Shown here piece after piece: positions 1-29,494 of a DNA stretch of 64,000 nt (its first letter is position 1; each line of letters opens with the position of its first letter). Location: NCBI GenBank assembly GCA_037179515.1, contig JAXCGZ010019137.1, positions 29,877 through 93,876 on the forward strand, in the 5' to 3' direction. The position numbers and the translations under genes are program-made. This stretch comes from Halocaridina rubra (Eukaryota > Arthropoda > Malacostraca > Decapoda > Atyidae). The notes under the pieces are model-generated. The model was not told the origin of the DNA. It did no database searches and saw only the letters and a list, made by a program, of their open reading frames with translations.

Positions 1-14278
<14,278 letters not shown>

Positions 14279-14457
14279 AACCATGTAAGTTGTATAATAC
14301 TTTTAATAACGTACAACTGATCATTTGCAAGAGATGAGTGGTTGGGGAGCAATGCACCATGTCTTTTTCCCCTCTGAGTTTAAACTTTATGCAATACTGA
14401 ATGCTTTTGTTTTGGTAGATACTTTTCTTCATAATGGCTTCTCCACCCTGTAATATT

Positions 14458-16912
<2,455 letters not shown>

Positions 16913-16915
16913 TGC

Positions 16916-17101
16916 AGGGTAGTCACCGTGGCTCAAGTGGTAGCGTCGCGCCCTGTCACGGTCTGAGGTTAGCAAGGACATGCACTCAGGGTAACGATTA
17001 CATATGTCAAAACATGTCCTTCGCAAGAAGGCAACCGTCCTAGCCCTTGGTAGAAAAAGGATCCTGTAACGTAAAACCGGAACTAACAAACAAACAAACA
17101 T
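16916..17101 (+). repeat. tRNA-derived SINE (family S2), internal deletion
   Basis: GTAGTCACCGTGGCTCAAGT with GGTAGCG matches the head (A box) of the copy at 58420-58615. Immediately after it come GCGCCCTGTCACGGTCTGAG and the shared body ending near CCTAGCCCTTGGTAGAAAA. About 40 nt between A and B boxes, including half of the B box, are missing relative to the other copy. The 3' end is an AAAC repeat tail (17085-17101). Confidence 0.82.
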
Positions 17102-19835
17102 TTCTAGACAATCAAGCCAGTCGGATCAATTATGCCATATTTGGGCCACTCGGTTCCTCTCTATATCTACATTCCCTGGCTTTTGTTTACTTTTATTTTC
17201 ACTCCTAAATATCTTGTATATCAACTTCCAGAAGTACTATACAGAGTAGCCTTATTTATTCATGCAACAATCCCAAGTGCAGTAATCTTACTATATTTCT
17301 CATTATGCTTTTTTTTTTTTTTCCCCACTTCACCAAAATATTGGACTAAGCAATGCTGTTATGCATATGAATCAGCCATTAGTTGTGTTTGATGGATGAA
17401 TATAACTCCTACTTTCCTGTCAGTGATTTTAGCTCTTGTATGAAAGGCTTTATTTATATTTTTAGTGTCTTAACATTCCCATGCCATGTGTCGACCTTTC
17501 CCTCAAACCATTCACGCTCTCTGACTTACTTTTAATTATGTTTTGCAGTCTCTGTGGCTTCATATATTTCTCAAGTGTATTCCTAACCCATACAAATCTA
17601 GGACCTGTCACCCCTCTTCAATATTAATACATCACTTTTCAGTCTACACTAGGAGCTTATAAAGGCATACTTTTATTAACAAATTCCCTTCAAGGTACTT
17701 TGGTGGTCTATACCAACTTGACCATTCCTGACTGCATGGTTTATCCAAAGGCAGCCTCTGTGTATGGCCAGTACTCCATCCCACTACTACTCACTTGGTT
17801 ACCTTACCCTTGCTTTCCATTGACACCTTTACATATTCCAGACCCTACGTTTCTCTACACTTCATCTTCAACAATTTCCATCCCACTTCCGTGGCCTCCT
17901 CCAAAGTCTCTTTGACATATTTATCTCTGCATGCTTCAAATTGGCTAGACAAACATTTTTTGCAGCCATTAGCAGCATAATAGTTATTACCCTATTACAT
18001 TTTGTGTTTTTCAGAAGCTCTGATACACACTGTCTCATGCTGTGCAAACCTATTCCACTTCCACTGTCAGGATCTAATTGCTTAGTGACTATCAGACTGT
18101 GTGCAGATTAAGTAAGAGTCCGCATCATGGATAACCTTTGTTGCTCTCTTCAGATCTAGATATATAATAACCTCTGGTTGATTCATGGATCCTGCATTTC
18201 TTTCTTTCTTTTCTATCCCATGTTGACTTAATCTCCGTATACTTTTCAGTCGCCTATTAAAATAATTTTGTCTTGTTCATACATTAAATTTTTGCATTCA
18301 ATATAGTCCTCCTTTCAACAATTGTTTCAATTCCTAGAACATTTTTCATTAGCATCTATCAATGCATTTATAACGTTTCCTTTGCAACATTGTTCACTTC
18401 ATTTGCCCACTATATGATTTTACCATTTGCTCTTTTTTTCTATTTCCAAATCTTCGGTTACATTTTATATCATGTGCTTCTCGTTTGCATTTTCTTTCCT
18501 TCTTCTCTGTACGATGCCAGTATCTGCAAGAGTAGTAATACAGTTAAGTGTTGCAGTTAATACCTCTTAGAACTTTGCCCTCCCTATATCCCTTTTTGCT
18601 ATTCTATCACTATATATAGTCACACGCCTCCCTTTGATCGTAATGGTCAGGCCTTTTCTGCTCAAATAACTCTCCATATTACATATTAAATTTGGGTAAT
18701 CTATTTCTACAACGAGTCATTTAGGATTGGAAAAGAAAATTATAATGCATGGAGGGAATAGAAGACTTTGTGTTTGTTTTTAGTCTATAGAAATAACTTT
18801 TTCAGATTTAGATCTTTATTGAAGCACTGTCTGAGTATTTGCACCATAAACTTAGATTAAAAGCTGTGCCTTAATGCGGAGTAAATTTGTAAATTGTTGA
18901 TGATTTGTTGAGTAGAAAAATAAGATAGGTACAGTGATAATCATGTATTTTCTTGTAGGTTGTATGTATATATTAAAGTTAATATTATGGATAAAAAAAC
19001 TTGTGATTTAAAGGGAATATTTGTGAATCTTTATATTCTCTTATTGTAACAGCTGTTATTGTGTGAGATTATTAATTTGTGATTCTAGCAAAGTTATATG
19101 GTACAGTGATGCTTGCTGTGTGTAGTAGGGCTGAGTTGTATATTGTACTATCATTGTAATAATTCTATCCGATACTCTTCTTAAATGTTAAAAGTTTCAC
19201 GTTATATACCACTGGTAAATATTATTTGGTGCTTTCTATAATACTTTCTAACACCAGCACTTTATATTGCATTATACCACAACTGACTAACCAGCATTGT
19301 ATCTTAAGTTTAATTTATTGCTCATTGTATGTGAATTTTTATTTTTTACATCTAAAAACAGATGTTAGCAATATATACTGAATGTTGCTGATACAGTGCT
19401 GTTTATTTTATACTGTACATTGTTTTGTAATTATTTTTATTCTATTTTTATTTCTACTTTATAACAAACCTGACTATCGTCCTGTATGTTATAGAAACGA
19501 AACTTTTCTTTGTAGAGTATAATACGGTACAGAACAAAGGTTGATATTTTGGTCCCATTAGAGTACTTTGTTGTATATATTTTGAGGTTTTGGGATAACA
19601 TTTTTTCTTTGTTTCTAGTCATCTATACCACAAATTAGCTCAGGCAGAGAGGGCATTCACACCTTGCATACATTTCCTATGATAAGGATATGATTGGTTT
19701 CTTGCACAAAATCAAGCACAAACACTTTTCCTTGATGACCAAATCAACATGTTTTTTGATTGCCCTAATTTTAAAGATTGCATTTCATGCTGTTGATTGC
19801 GATCAAGGGCACGTCTAATACCAGTGAAATAAAGC

Positions 19836-19838
<3 letters not shown>
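17102..19838. other. Intergenic, possible decayed LINE on - strand
   Basis: 17.4-18.6 kb is C/T-rich on + and reads on the - strand like a heavily decayed retroelement, but no catalytic motif survives and I do not assign it. 18.7-19.8 kb is plain AT-rich sequence. Confidence 0.35.

Positions 19839-19840
<2 letters not shown>

Positions 19841-19908
<68 letters not shown>
19841..19908. repeat. (TA)n microsatellite
   Basis: About 34 TA units followed by a T run. Confidence 0.95.
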
Positions 19909-19917
<9 letters not shown>

Positions 19918-19924
19918 TTTTGTT

Positions 19925-20885
19925 CTTTTTTGAGAGAGCTTCATTTTAAGTATGTAGGTATTATTAAAGTCACACAACTAACTTTTAATTAATTTCTAAA
20001 TAAGGCCTTTGTGTAAGTCTGTATATATCCTCTGTTACTGGCTAATCTAATAATAATAATCATATGGGCTTAGATTGTAAGCATTCTAGTTTTCAACTCC
20101 TTTTTCATGTATACCATTCTAATTTATATAGTACACCTACAGTACCAGAAATTAGCATGTTAGCATTATTATGTGATAATACTGTGTAAAACAGAATATT
20201 GTTTATTTGATCTTCTACTCCCCTAGTAGCTTGTGCCTTTACTCTAATCAGCAATCACTTTGACCTGTCTTTTTCTTCAACCTAATATGCTGGAATTCCC
20301 ACTGACATATTGCATCAGGGTGATGCTCTCCAGCTGTGCATTACATGAAGTGCCTGATACGAATACTTCTTCAGCTTTTCCACTCATCACATAGCTGCAC
20401 TAGAGAAAAAGCATTAGTCGATTTGTGATACAACTGGCATTTTTATTTATAAGGAAATGTACTTACTTCTGTACTTTTGGGCTATTTGTGGTAGGGCTTA
20501 GAGTGAGCATAAAACCACTGTTTTTTCCTTAGAATTTGAGTATTTTAGCTTGCTACTTTCTCTAAAAACTTTTATACACAGGCACATTCTTTGTCCTCCA
20601 AGACAGGTTACCTTCCCTGTGCAGTTACATTAACCTAGTCTATATAAGTATTAGTTTGTCAGCAAATATTCCTCCTTCATTGAACTCACGAGCTGTATCT
20701 CACCAGTTTTTTTATTTTCATATCTCCCATTACATTATCATTTCCAAAATGGCCAAATTTCAACCTATCATTATGCGTGAAGATGTAAGAGGGTGTATGA
20801 CCAAAGGGGTTTATTAAGAAAAATGCATAAACTTATATTAAAGGTTGCAAAAAGTGAAAAATATATTATATTAAACTTTGCTTCT
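19925..20885. other. Intergenic, no gene seen
   Basis: AT-rich sequence. No open frame with family features and no assigned repeat. Confidence 0.45.
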
Positions 20886-20888
20886 TTA

Positions 20889-20986
20889 TAGACGCCCCCC
20901 ATCTGACGAATGAGTTACGTTCCGAATAGCAATTCGTATCCTGAATTGTTTGCAAGTTGATATATTGTGTTCACAGCACTATACAC

Positions 20987-21085
<99 letters not shown>

Positions 21086-21298
21086 TATAATATATATATG
21101 CACGCACACATACACATTCCAACATCATGTAACACAATACGTTTTTTTTCTTATCCTAAAGACACATTATGCAAGCTTGCACGTTTCTTGAAACGTTGGA
21201 TCCATTCATAACTTGCTGCATAATAACTGTAGACTTCATAGGCACTGCACATTTCACACGGTTGTATCTCCAAATGTTCGTAAGTTGGAGGGCATCTG
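20889..21298. mobile_element. MITE with imperfect TIRs and internal (TA)n
   Basis: The left end TAGACGCCCCCCATCTGACG pairs with the inverted right end CAGATGCCCTCCAACTTACG, with a few mismatches, and TA flanks each side. A (TG)(TA)n tract lies inside at 20988-21100. No coding capacity. The ends resemble Tigger/mariner-type non-autonomous elements. Confidence 0.62.
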
Positions 21299-21479
21299 TA
21301 TGTGGTTAACTGAATAAGTTAATAATAGTGATATGGATTATTTTAATAATTTAGCTAATGCATTTACTTAATGTTATACTTTATTTACTATTGTTCAGGC
21401 TTTACACTGAAGATGTAGTTAATATGTGAAGTTCTACATGTAATAATTTTGCTTTATAGTAAGTGTCCATATATTTTTA

Positions 21480-22015
21480 ACTCACTGTGCATATCCATGC
21501 AAGGGTACATACCTTCCATGAGTATGCGTGCCTACCATGCATGAGTGCATACCATGTGCAAGTGCTCTCGCATACCACGGAGTGTTCATGCGTGTACATA
21601 CTATGCATGCATGTGCATGCGTGTACATACTATGCATGCATGAGCACACTTATGTATGCGCAAGCATGTGTATGCATACAGGCATGTGCATATATAGGCA
21701 TGCACACAGGTGAGTGTATGACATGCACTTGAATCCATGCGTGACATGCACTTGAATCCATGCGTGCGCACACGTGTGCACGCATGCACTTGTATGCATT
21801 CTCGCATGTGTATGCAAGCAGATGTGTGTATGTGAACGCTAGTATATATACTGTATACATACTCATGTTGTGCGTGCGTGCCCAAGCCAGCACGTGTGTG
21901 AGCATAGCCGCCTGTATGCGTTTGAATCAGTGCTTGGGTGCTTCGTGCTGAGCTACATGAATGTGTGCATGAAGACTTGGATGTGTGCTTGCACACAGGT
22001 GCGTGCTAGCATATA
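21480..22015. repeat. Degenerate TGCATG / alternating purine-pyrimidine repeat
   Basis: Short motifs (GTGCATGC, GTGTACATAC, TGCATGCATG, TGCACACG) recur irregularly for about 530 bp. A roughly 22 bp stretch ending TGACATGCACTTGAATCCAT is directly duplicated near 21717-21762. The open frames on both strands (His/Thr/Cys-rich) are by-products of the repeat. Confidence 0.8.
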
Positions 22016-22430
22016 TTATATCTATTACTGAAATGGTGTTGTAGTGATTCTTTTATTTTTAAGGTGCTTGGGCATATTAAATTTTCAGTGATTTCTATAG
22101 AAGGTTGTCAATGAGTTCATTAATATTTTTGAACTATGCCTAATGGTGTCTGACATGTGAAATTATATTTTTCAAGTATTTTTTCTGTATTTTTTGTTAT
22201 TCCTAATACGTTTCTAGAAAACTAATAGTATATAGCCGAACAGTTGAAATGTAGTTGCTGTTGGGAAAATGGACAGCCTTATCAAAACTTGGAGGAAACA
22301 TAAATATTATATCATCCTCTGTCAGATAATTACAGTACTTGGCATAACATTTTAGAATGGACCTGAAGGGTCAGTGTCTTCGTCAAGGGTCCACTCTTCA
22401 AAAATGCAGATTATATTTGGACAAGTAATT
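22016..22430. other. Sequence before LINE-A, no gene seen
   Basis: Nothing recognisable; part of it may be the LINE-A 5' region. Confidence 0.35.
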
Positions 22431-25106
22431 CAAATGGGGGCAGCACTAGAATCCAAACTGTGACAACCAACCTCTTCCTCTCACAAGGCACGAGATCCTG
22501 GAGCAGGCTTTAGTTAAACAGGTACATTATATCTCAACAAAACGGACACAATACAATTATTTATTACACCAAGAAATGATTCGCCGTCAGTTCATTTCTC
22601 AAAGACTACTTCTAGCAGGAGACATCAAAATCAATCCAGGACACAAGCCCAAAATGCTACACACACACCACTTCCAAAGGACACACCTAGGGTCCAGTTT
22701 TCTGCAACTTGTGCAGAACTTGGATCCGTTTCATCTGTAACATGAAATGCTTCACAAGCACAGGACCTGCTCACGATTCATCGTACACCCTCCTTCAAAT
22801 CCATCCACTATGTCCACACCCCAATCTGCCCATCTTTCCCACACCATTAATATCCCTAACACCCCAACCACCAATACGAGATTTTCCAACTGTACCCCCT
22901 GCAGCAACACCTAACACACATCACACACACACAACAACATATTACATTTCAACATAGATGGCTAAAATTCCTAAACACAAGAACTCACCGTATCAAACAA
23001 TACTACATACTGTACACATTGCATCTTACAAGAAACAAATTTTTCAGAACAAAACACCTGCTCTTTAAAACAAAACCACCATCTATTAACTTCATTGACA
23101 CCAGTGCACACACAAACTCCCTCCTCCCCCCACTTTGCAATATCACAAAAATATATTCAATCAAAATGCATAGCACAGGTCATAATTACCTACATCCTCC
23201 TCAAACGTTTCACAAAGTATCTAACACCTACACCCCACAATTACAACATCACCAATTCTCCCGATGCAATGCCAGGTGGTGACTTAAATGGCAAGATGTC
23301 AGACTGGTTTGTTGACAATCCTGACATTGAAAGAAGGCTGGTAATACAAATCCAGTAAAAAAAAAAAATTGATCAATCTCAAAATAGGCATGAATCATAT
23401 TTAGTTGCTTAATCTGGGAATGAAGAAAATGGCACATTAACAGGGCCTTTAGCCTCAATCCTAGATTAAGCACCTAAAATGACATCAGGTGGATATTTTG
23501 GGATTGATTCTAATACCTTTTCATTCTAAATGACATGCATACAACAATACTCGCATATTCCTAATGAAGCTCATTTCTTACTATCATCTCCAGACATCAC
23601 CTTTGATGCACTGACCCTTGCCCTCTCAACGTCATGACAAGTGGTCAAAATCTTGGGTTCCAATTATCTACCAGTCATCATCACCCAAAATGATAATCAT
23701 CCCAGCTGGCAAAAGACACGCATGCACCATTACAAAATAACAAGCCGGGAAGCTTTCACTAATGAAACAAAATAATACTGAAACTTTAAGCAGTCCACCA
23801 ATCAAATACATAATACTGTAAACTCTTTTGTACAATAATTCAAAGTGCGGTCTAAGAACACATCCCTGAGACATTAAAAATATTAAACAACATTATTGAC
23901 CAAGATGTTCCAAAACACCCCACACACAAGCCACTGCAATAAATAAAGCACTTAAGACTCAAATCAGCAATACAATTTTTGTGCAAGAAACACTAAAATT
24001 GAATAATTACCACTAAACTCGTGACCACAAACAACCTACAAAACGCTAAACAGCAATACACTTTCCAGAGCAATACAATGCTATTGCATGCTGCCATCAA
24101 AACAACAGATACCATACCCTCTAATAAACAACAGGCAAATACAGTACACTAATAGTTCATTTCTCTAATGTCAGTCATACATCCACACCATGACAACTGA
24201 CATGTCATCAGATAAAAGAGAAATCCACTCAGATGGAGACTGCACATTCCACCAATCATCAGACAAAGCATAACTATATCAAGCACTCATCTGCCTGTTA
24301 CTGACAATATAAGCAACATATACCCTTGACACCTTAGAAAACATGGCATACAAGCATTTATTAACACATTAAACAACAGCTACTCACAAAACAGAATACC
24401 CAACATCAAGAAGCAAGGAGTCATCATCACAATCCCAAAACCCAGGAAAACCCCAAGCTGACCTCTGCACCCCCTCCAAAGTTACCAAATGACTAATACT
24501 GTAACAAATCACACCTCACATTCCCTTAGCCCTAACACTACACAGCATCAGAACATTGCACTCCAGAACACCCTTCTTACTGACCTGACACAAAGGATTT
24601 TTAGTGCCAGAAATTCAACTAGGCTAGCACACAGAACATTCTCGTCAAACTAGACATAAGTAAAGCCTAAAAGGCTGTCCCTTACTTATAAAATTATCAA
24701 CACAAACATGCACAGTAACAAAGAGATGCCTGGCAACTACCTAGCAGGCAGAAATGTACACACATCGTTTGCAAGTCAGTTATCAATCAAAAGAAACATT
24801 TTGAACAGAACCCCTCTAGAATCCCTCTAATCACCTACATTCTTTTCATCTTTACATGCGTGATCTACCCATATTCCACTCACCTCGACATCACAAGACT
24901 CAACACAAATATGGACAATAACACAAAAATATTGGCTGGCCAACTACCTTACAAGCAGGTGTCCACACATCACAGTTGTTGGTCAGTTATCAATCATCAG
25001 AAACTTGGATAAGTCCCTCGAGGATCCTTTTTATCACCAACACTCTTTAACCTACACAGGCACAATCTACTCACACCATATTCAACCTAAGTACACATAG
25101 CCTCTG
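22430..25106 (+). mobile_element. LINE-A segment 1: 2A-like motif, endonuclease and RT remnants
   Basis: 5' and middle part of an old APE-type non-LTR element. LLLAGDIKINPGHKPK at 22606-22653 resembles the 2A-type motif at the N-terminus of CR1/L2-related elements. Endonuclease remnants follow: LTRNKFF near 23022 (shifted LQETNF) and GGDLNGKMSDWFVDNPD near 23275-23325. From 24330 to 25090 broken frames retain RT-like phrases (IPKPRKTPS region, LDISKA with a stop, then LYMRDLP). The + strand is rich in A and C compared with the neighbours. Frame is lost many times. It is interrupted at about 25106 by LINE-D copy 1 and resumes at about 26855. Confidence 0.7.
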
Positions 25107-26854
25107 AAGGAGATGACATTAACACACGTACACATCACTGAGACGGATGAAGAGATCTGCAAAGAATTGAACAAGGAGTTTCAGTCAGTATTTACAGTAG
25201 AAAATACCCCACCCCCTCAGATTGCAGTGATAGAAGCTCAAGAGCCGGTATTAGAGAACATCAACCTTACAGCCACAGAGGTATGCAAAGCGCTGATGGA
25301 TTTAGATGTTCATAAAGCTACAGGTCCTGATGACATATCCCCTCATGTGCTTAAAAAATGCGCAAACACAATATCAGTGGCACTAAGTATCATATTTAAG
25401 GAGTCACTGGAGTCGGGGGAGATTCCAAGATGCTGGAAACAAGCAAATGTGATACCTATCTTCAAAAAGGGAAGGAGGGATACGGCTCTGAACTATAGAC
25501 CAGTTTCCTTGACCAGCATAGTTTGCAAAGTTATGGAGAAACTACTAAGGAAACATATCTCTCTTCACTTGGAATCCTTCAACTTTTTGTCAGTGAGGCA
25601 ACATGGCTTCAGAGAAGGTAGATCAACAGTAACAAACTTATTAGAATTTTATGATGAGGTAAGCCAAATCTTACAGGAAAGAGAAGGCTGGGCAGATTGC
25701 ATATTCCTAGACTTCCAGAAAGCGTTTGACACTGTTCCACATGGGAGACTTATTAGGAAGCTGCAATCAATGGCTAGAATAGGTGGAAATGTTTTGGAAT
25801 GGATAAAAACTTACTTAGAAGGAAGGGAACAGAGGGTTAGAGTAAGACACTCAGTGTCTGAATGGAGAAGAGTTAGTAGTGGAGTTCCACAGGGTTAAGT
25901 TTTAGGGCCACTTTTGTTCCTTGTATATGTAAATGACCTACCAGAGTCTGTAAATTCATTCATGAATATGTTTGCAGATGATGCAAAGATTGTGAAGAAA
26001 GTAAAAAACGAGAACAATGGTAGAGAACTTCAGGAGGATCTAAATAATCTGCATGAGTGGTCAGAAAAGTGGCTAATGAAATTCAATACTTCAAAATGTA
26101 AGGTAATGAGAATGGGTACAAGTGCAAGAAGGCCCAAGCTTGACTACTCGGTGGCTGGAGTACAACTTCGAGAGACAGAAAATGAGAGAGATCTAGGAGT
26201 AAACATACTGGCAGATTTGTCTCCAGAAATACATATAAATGGCATAGTAAGGGCAGTATATGCATTCTTATCAAATGTTAGGGTAGCCTTCAGGCACATG
26301 GACAAGGAAATGTTCAGAAATATTTATGTAACCTATGTGAGGCCAAAACTCGAATATGCAGCCCCCTTTTGGAATCCGCACTTGAAAAAGCACATAGCTA
26401 AGCTTGAAAAAGTTCAAAGACATGCCACGAAACTGGTGCCAGAAATACGCAATCTCAGTTATGATGAGAGGCTGAGGGAATTAGACTTACCATCACTCGA
26501 AGCTAGAAGAGTGAGGGGGGATATGGTGACAGTCTTTAAATTCCTTCATGGTTATGATAGAGTGGATAGGGATCGATATTTTGATATGGCTGGCTCTAGA
26601 ACTAGAGGTCATAGTTTGAAGCTTCGTAAGAAAACTTCTTTGCAGGATGTAAGGAAATACTTTTTCAGTGTAAGAGTAGTTGATAATTGGAATTGGCTAA
26701 GCGAGGAGGTAGTTAATGCTATCTCAATCCATAGTTTTAAGGACAGGTATGATAAGTATCACTAAGTATAAAATGGAACCGATGAGGAGACGGGAAGGTA
26801 TGAGCTTTGGGCTCTTTCCCGTAAACACAATTAGGTCATCACAATTAGGTAATC
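25107..26854 (+). mobile_element. LINE-D copy 1, CR1/L2-like RT, one stop from open
   Basis: Two frames in the same phase (25113-25898 and 25914-26765) form one reverse transcriptase split by a single TAA at 25896-25898, in the conserved GVPQG-x-VLGPLLF box where Ser is usual. Visible motifs: ATGPDDISPHVLKKCA, VIPIFKKGRRDTALNYRPVS, the HGFREGRST region, FLDFQKAFDTVPH (motif A) and the catalytic FADD at 25971-25982, then NTSKCKVMRMG and the C-terminal KLEYAAPFWNPHLKKH. The endonuclease is absent, so the copy is 5'-truncated. The 3' tail ends with a tandem ACAATTAGGTMATC motif. It is inserted in LINE-A. Confidence 0.9.
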
Positions 26855-27040
26855 ACAGCTGCAGGCCTCCTCCAAGCCTCTGCAACACACCACGTGACTG
26901 TTTCACTACAATTAGATTTAAAATAGCCCCAGCCAAATCCACAGTTACTCTTCACACAAACTGGACAATCACATGGTCACATTGCTTACCTCAACATAAA
27001 TAACATACCCTTAATGCACACAGACATGCGTGCACACACA
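26855..27040 (+). mobile_element. LINE-A segment 2
   Basis: Short island between the two LINE-D copies. The frame near 26915-26985 reads FKIAPAKSTVTLHTNWTITW, the post-YADD region of the LINE-A RT, so it continues segment 1. Confidence 0.65.
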
Positions 27041-27044
27041 CATC

Positions 27045-29190
27045 GTTGATGTTTTGCCAGAAAGTAGGGGCACTGAGAAGGACACGAGGAGGAACTATCT
27101 AAAAGGAAATTACAAGAAAATTATTGATCTTTTTGCACATATTCACTGGATGACCTTATTTTAAGAAATCAGTACATGAGAAGTACGAAATCTTTAGTGA
27201 GGAATATGGGAAGATAGATACTTTTTGCATACTTTACACCAAACTAGGAGCTATTCATGCCAGAGAGAAATGGTTCAGTACTGAGAGTAAGAGTGCTAAG
27301 GAGAGGAGACATAATGCTGGATTAGGTATAGAAGGAGAAAAAAATAAATGACTGGCAAACTTACAAAAGAGTAAGAAATGATTACCTAAGTACAAAAAAA
27401 GAGACAGAGAGATACAGTATTATGAAAGAGATATTACCAGGAAGGCTGTATCAGAGAAAACTGAAGGTCAAAGAACAGGTTTTAAAGTTAAAGAGGGCAA
27501 ATGGAAGCATCACTGAGACAGATGAAGAGATCTGTGAAGAATTCAAGTTTCAGTCAGTATTTACAGTAGAAAATACCCCACCACCTCAGATTGCAGAAAA
27601 GACATCATGGGCTGGTATTAGAGAACATCATCTTTTCAGCTACAGAGGTATGCAAAGTGTTGATGGAGTTAGATGTCTATAAAGCTACAGGTCCTGATGA
27701 TATATCCCCTTACATAATTAAGAAATACGCTCAACCAATAGGCGTGGTGCTATGCATCATTTGAAAAGTTGCTGTAATCTGGGGAGACTCCAAGTTGCTG
27801 GAAACAAGCGAACATGGTACCTGTCTTCAATAAGGGAAGGAGAAATACAGCTCTAAATTATAGGCCTGTTTCCTTGACCGGCATAGTTTGCAAAGTTACG
27901 GAGAAACCACTAAGAAAACACATTTCTCTTCACTTGGAATCATTCAACTTTTTGTCAGTGACACAACATGGCTTCAGAGAAGGCAGATCAATAGTAACAA
28001 ACTTATTAGAATATTATGATGAGGTAAGCAAGATCTTACAGGAATGAGAGGGCTGGGCAGATTGCATATTCATAGATTTTCAAAAGGCATCTGATACGGT
28101 CCCACATGGAAGACTTTTTAAGAAGCTGCAAGTAATGCCAAGAATAGGTGGAAATGTCTTGGATTGGATAAAAACTTGCTCAGAAGTTAGGGAACAGAGG
28201 GTTAGAGTAAGACTCTCAGTGTCTGACTGGAGAAGGGTTAGTAGTGGGGTTCCATAGGGTTCAGTTATAGGGCCACTTTTGTAACTTGTACTGTATACGT
28301 AAATTACCTACTAGAGTCTGTAAATTCATTCTTGAATATGTTAGCAGATGCTGCAAAGAATGTGAAGAAAGTAAGAGACGAGAACAATGGTTGAGAACTT
28401 CAGGAAGATTAATAGCGTGCATGAGTTGTCAGAAAATTGGCTAATGAAATTCAATACTTCGAAATGTAAGATAATGAGAATGGGTACAAGTGCAAGAAGG
28501 CCCAAGATGAGTTACTCAATAGCAGGTGCAGAACTTCAAGAGATGGAGAATGAGAGAGATCTAGGAGTAAACACTTGAGCAGATGTGTCTCAGGAAATGC
28601 ATATAAATGACATAGTAAGGACTGTATAAGCTTTCTTAGGAAATGTGAGAATAGCCCTCAGATAGATGGACAAGGAAATATGTAAAAATATCTATGTAAC
28701 TTATGTGAGGCTAAAGCTTGAATATACAGCACCCTTTTGGAATTCGCACTTGAAAAAGCATATACCTAAGCCGAAAAAGTTCAAAGACATGCCATGAGAC
28801 TGGTGTTAGAAATATCCAATCTCAGTTATGAGGAGAGGCTGAGGAAATTAGACTTACCATCATCGAAGCTAGAGGAATGAGGGGAATATGGTGACAGTTT
28901 TTAAATTCCTTCATATTTATGACAAAGTGGATAGGTATCGATATTTTGATATGGCTGGCTCTAGAAGTAGAGGTCATTGTTTGAAGCTTCGTAAGAAAAC
29001 TTCTTTGCAGGATGTAAGGAAGAACTTTTAGTGTAAGAATAACTGATGATTGGGAAAAAGCTAAGCAAGGAGGTAGTTAATGCTAACTCAATTCGTAGTT
29101 TTAAGGACATATATGATTAGTATCATTGAGTATAAAAATGGAACCGACCAGGAAACGGGGAGTTACGAGCATATGCCTCTTTCCCGTAAG
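27045..29190 (+). mobile_element. LINE-D copy 2, decayed
   Basis: Same family and order as copy 1, with more lesions. It begins farther 5' (linker between endonuclease and RT, frame at 27422). RT frames are at 27814-28047 (RRNTALNYRPVSLTGIVCKV) and 28387-28578 (NTSKCKIMRMGTSARRPK). The PQG box is broken by TAG at 28255-28257 (Gln lost), a different site from copy 1. The FADD box has become LADA near 28340. The tail matches the GGAACCGAYCAGGAAACGGG block of copy 1. Confidence 0.85.
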
Positions 29191-29490
29191 CACAATTGCG
29201 TAATTAAACCTAATATCCTTGGTATAACTTACAATACATCAGTGTCCTTTAAACAAACATCAAAAACAAACCGACACCAAGATTTAAAATTCTCAGATCA
29301 CTTGCCCATGCAGCTGCAGGTCTTTTGGACTTAAATAGGACTGTCAAGGGCAGTTTGATGTTAAGTCTTCCATCAGTTATGGTTCTTTATTTATACCTAC
29401 AGCAACACCGAATATTCTTGGATATTTGTTACACATCTCTTATTATTCATTCACATCTGAAAAGTCACAACACTCTCTATCTCTGTTTCT
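29191..29490 (+). mobile_element. LINE-A segment 3
   Basis: The frame at 29200-29330 reads PNILGITYNTSVSFKQTSKT, typical of the region after the RT domain. The element continues after the LINE-B tail fragment. Confidence 0.6.
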
Positions 29491-29494
29491 CTTT

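Noticed and set aside
17400..18000. Possible RTE-like coding remnant on the - strand
   Set aside because: Weak resemblance only; no catalytic motif, so left unassigned.
21487..21996. Overlapping His/Cys/Thr-rich frames on both strands
   Set aside because: The frames arise from the short TGCATG/TGTACA repeat; no start context or homology.
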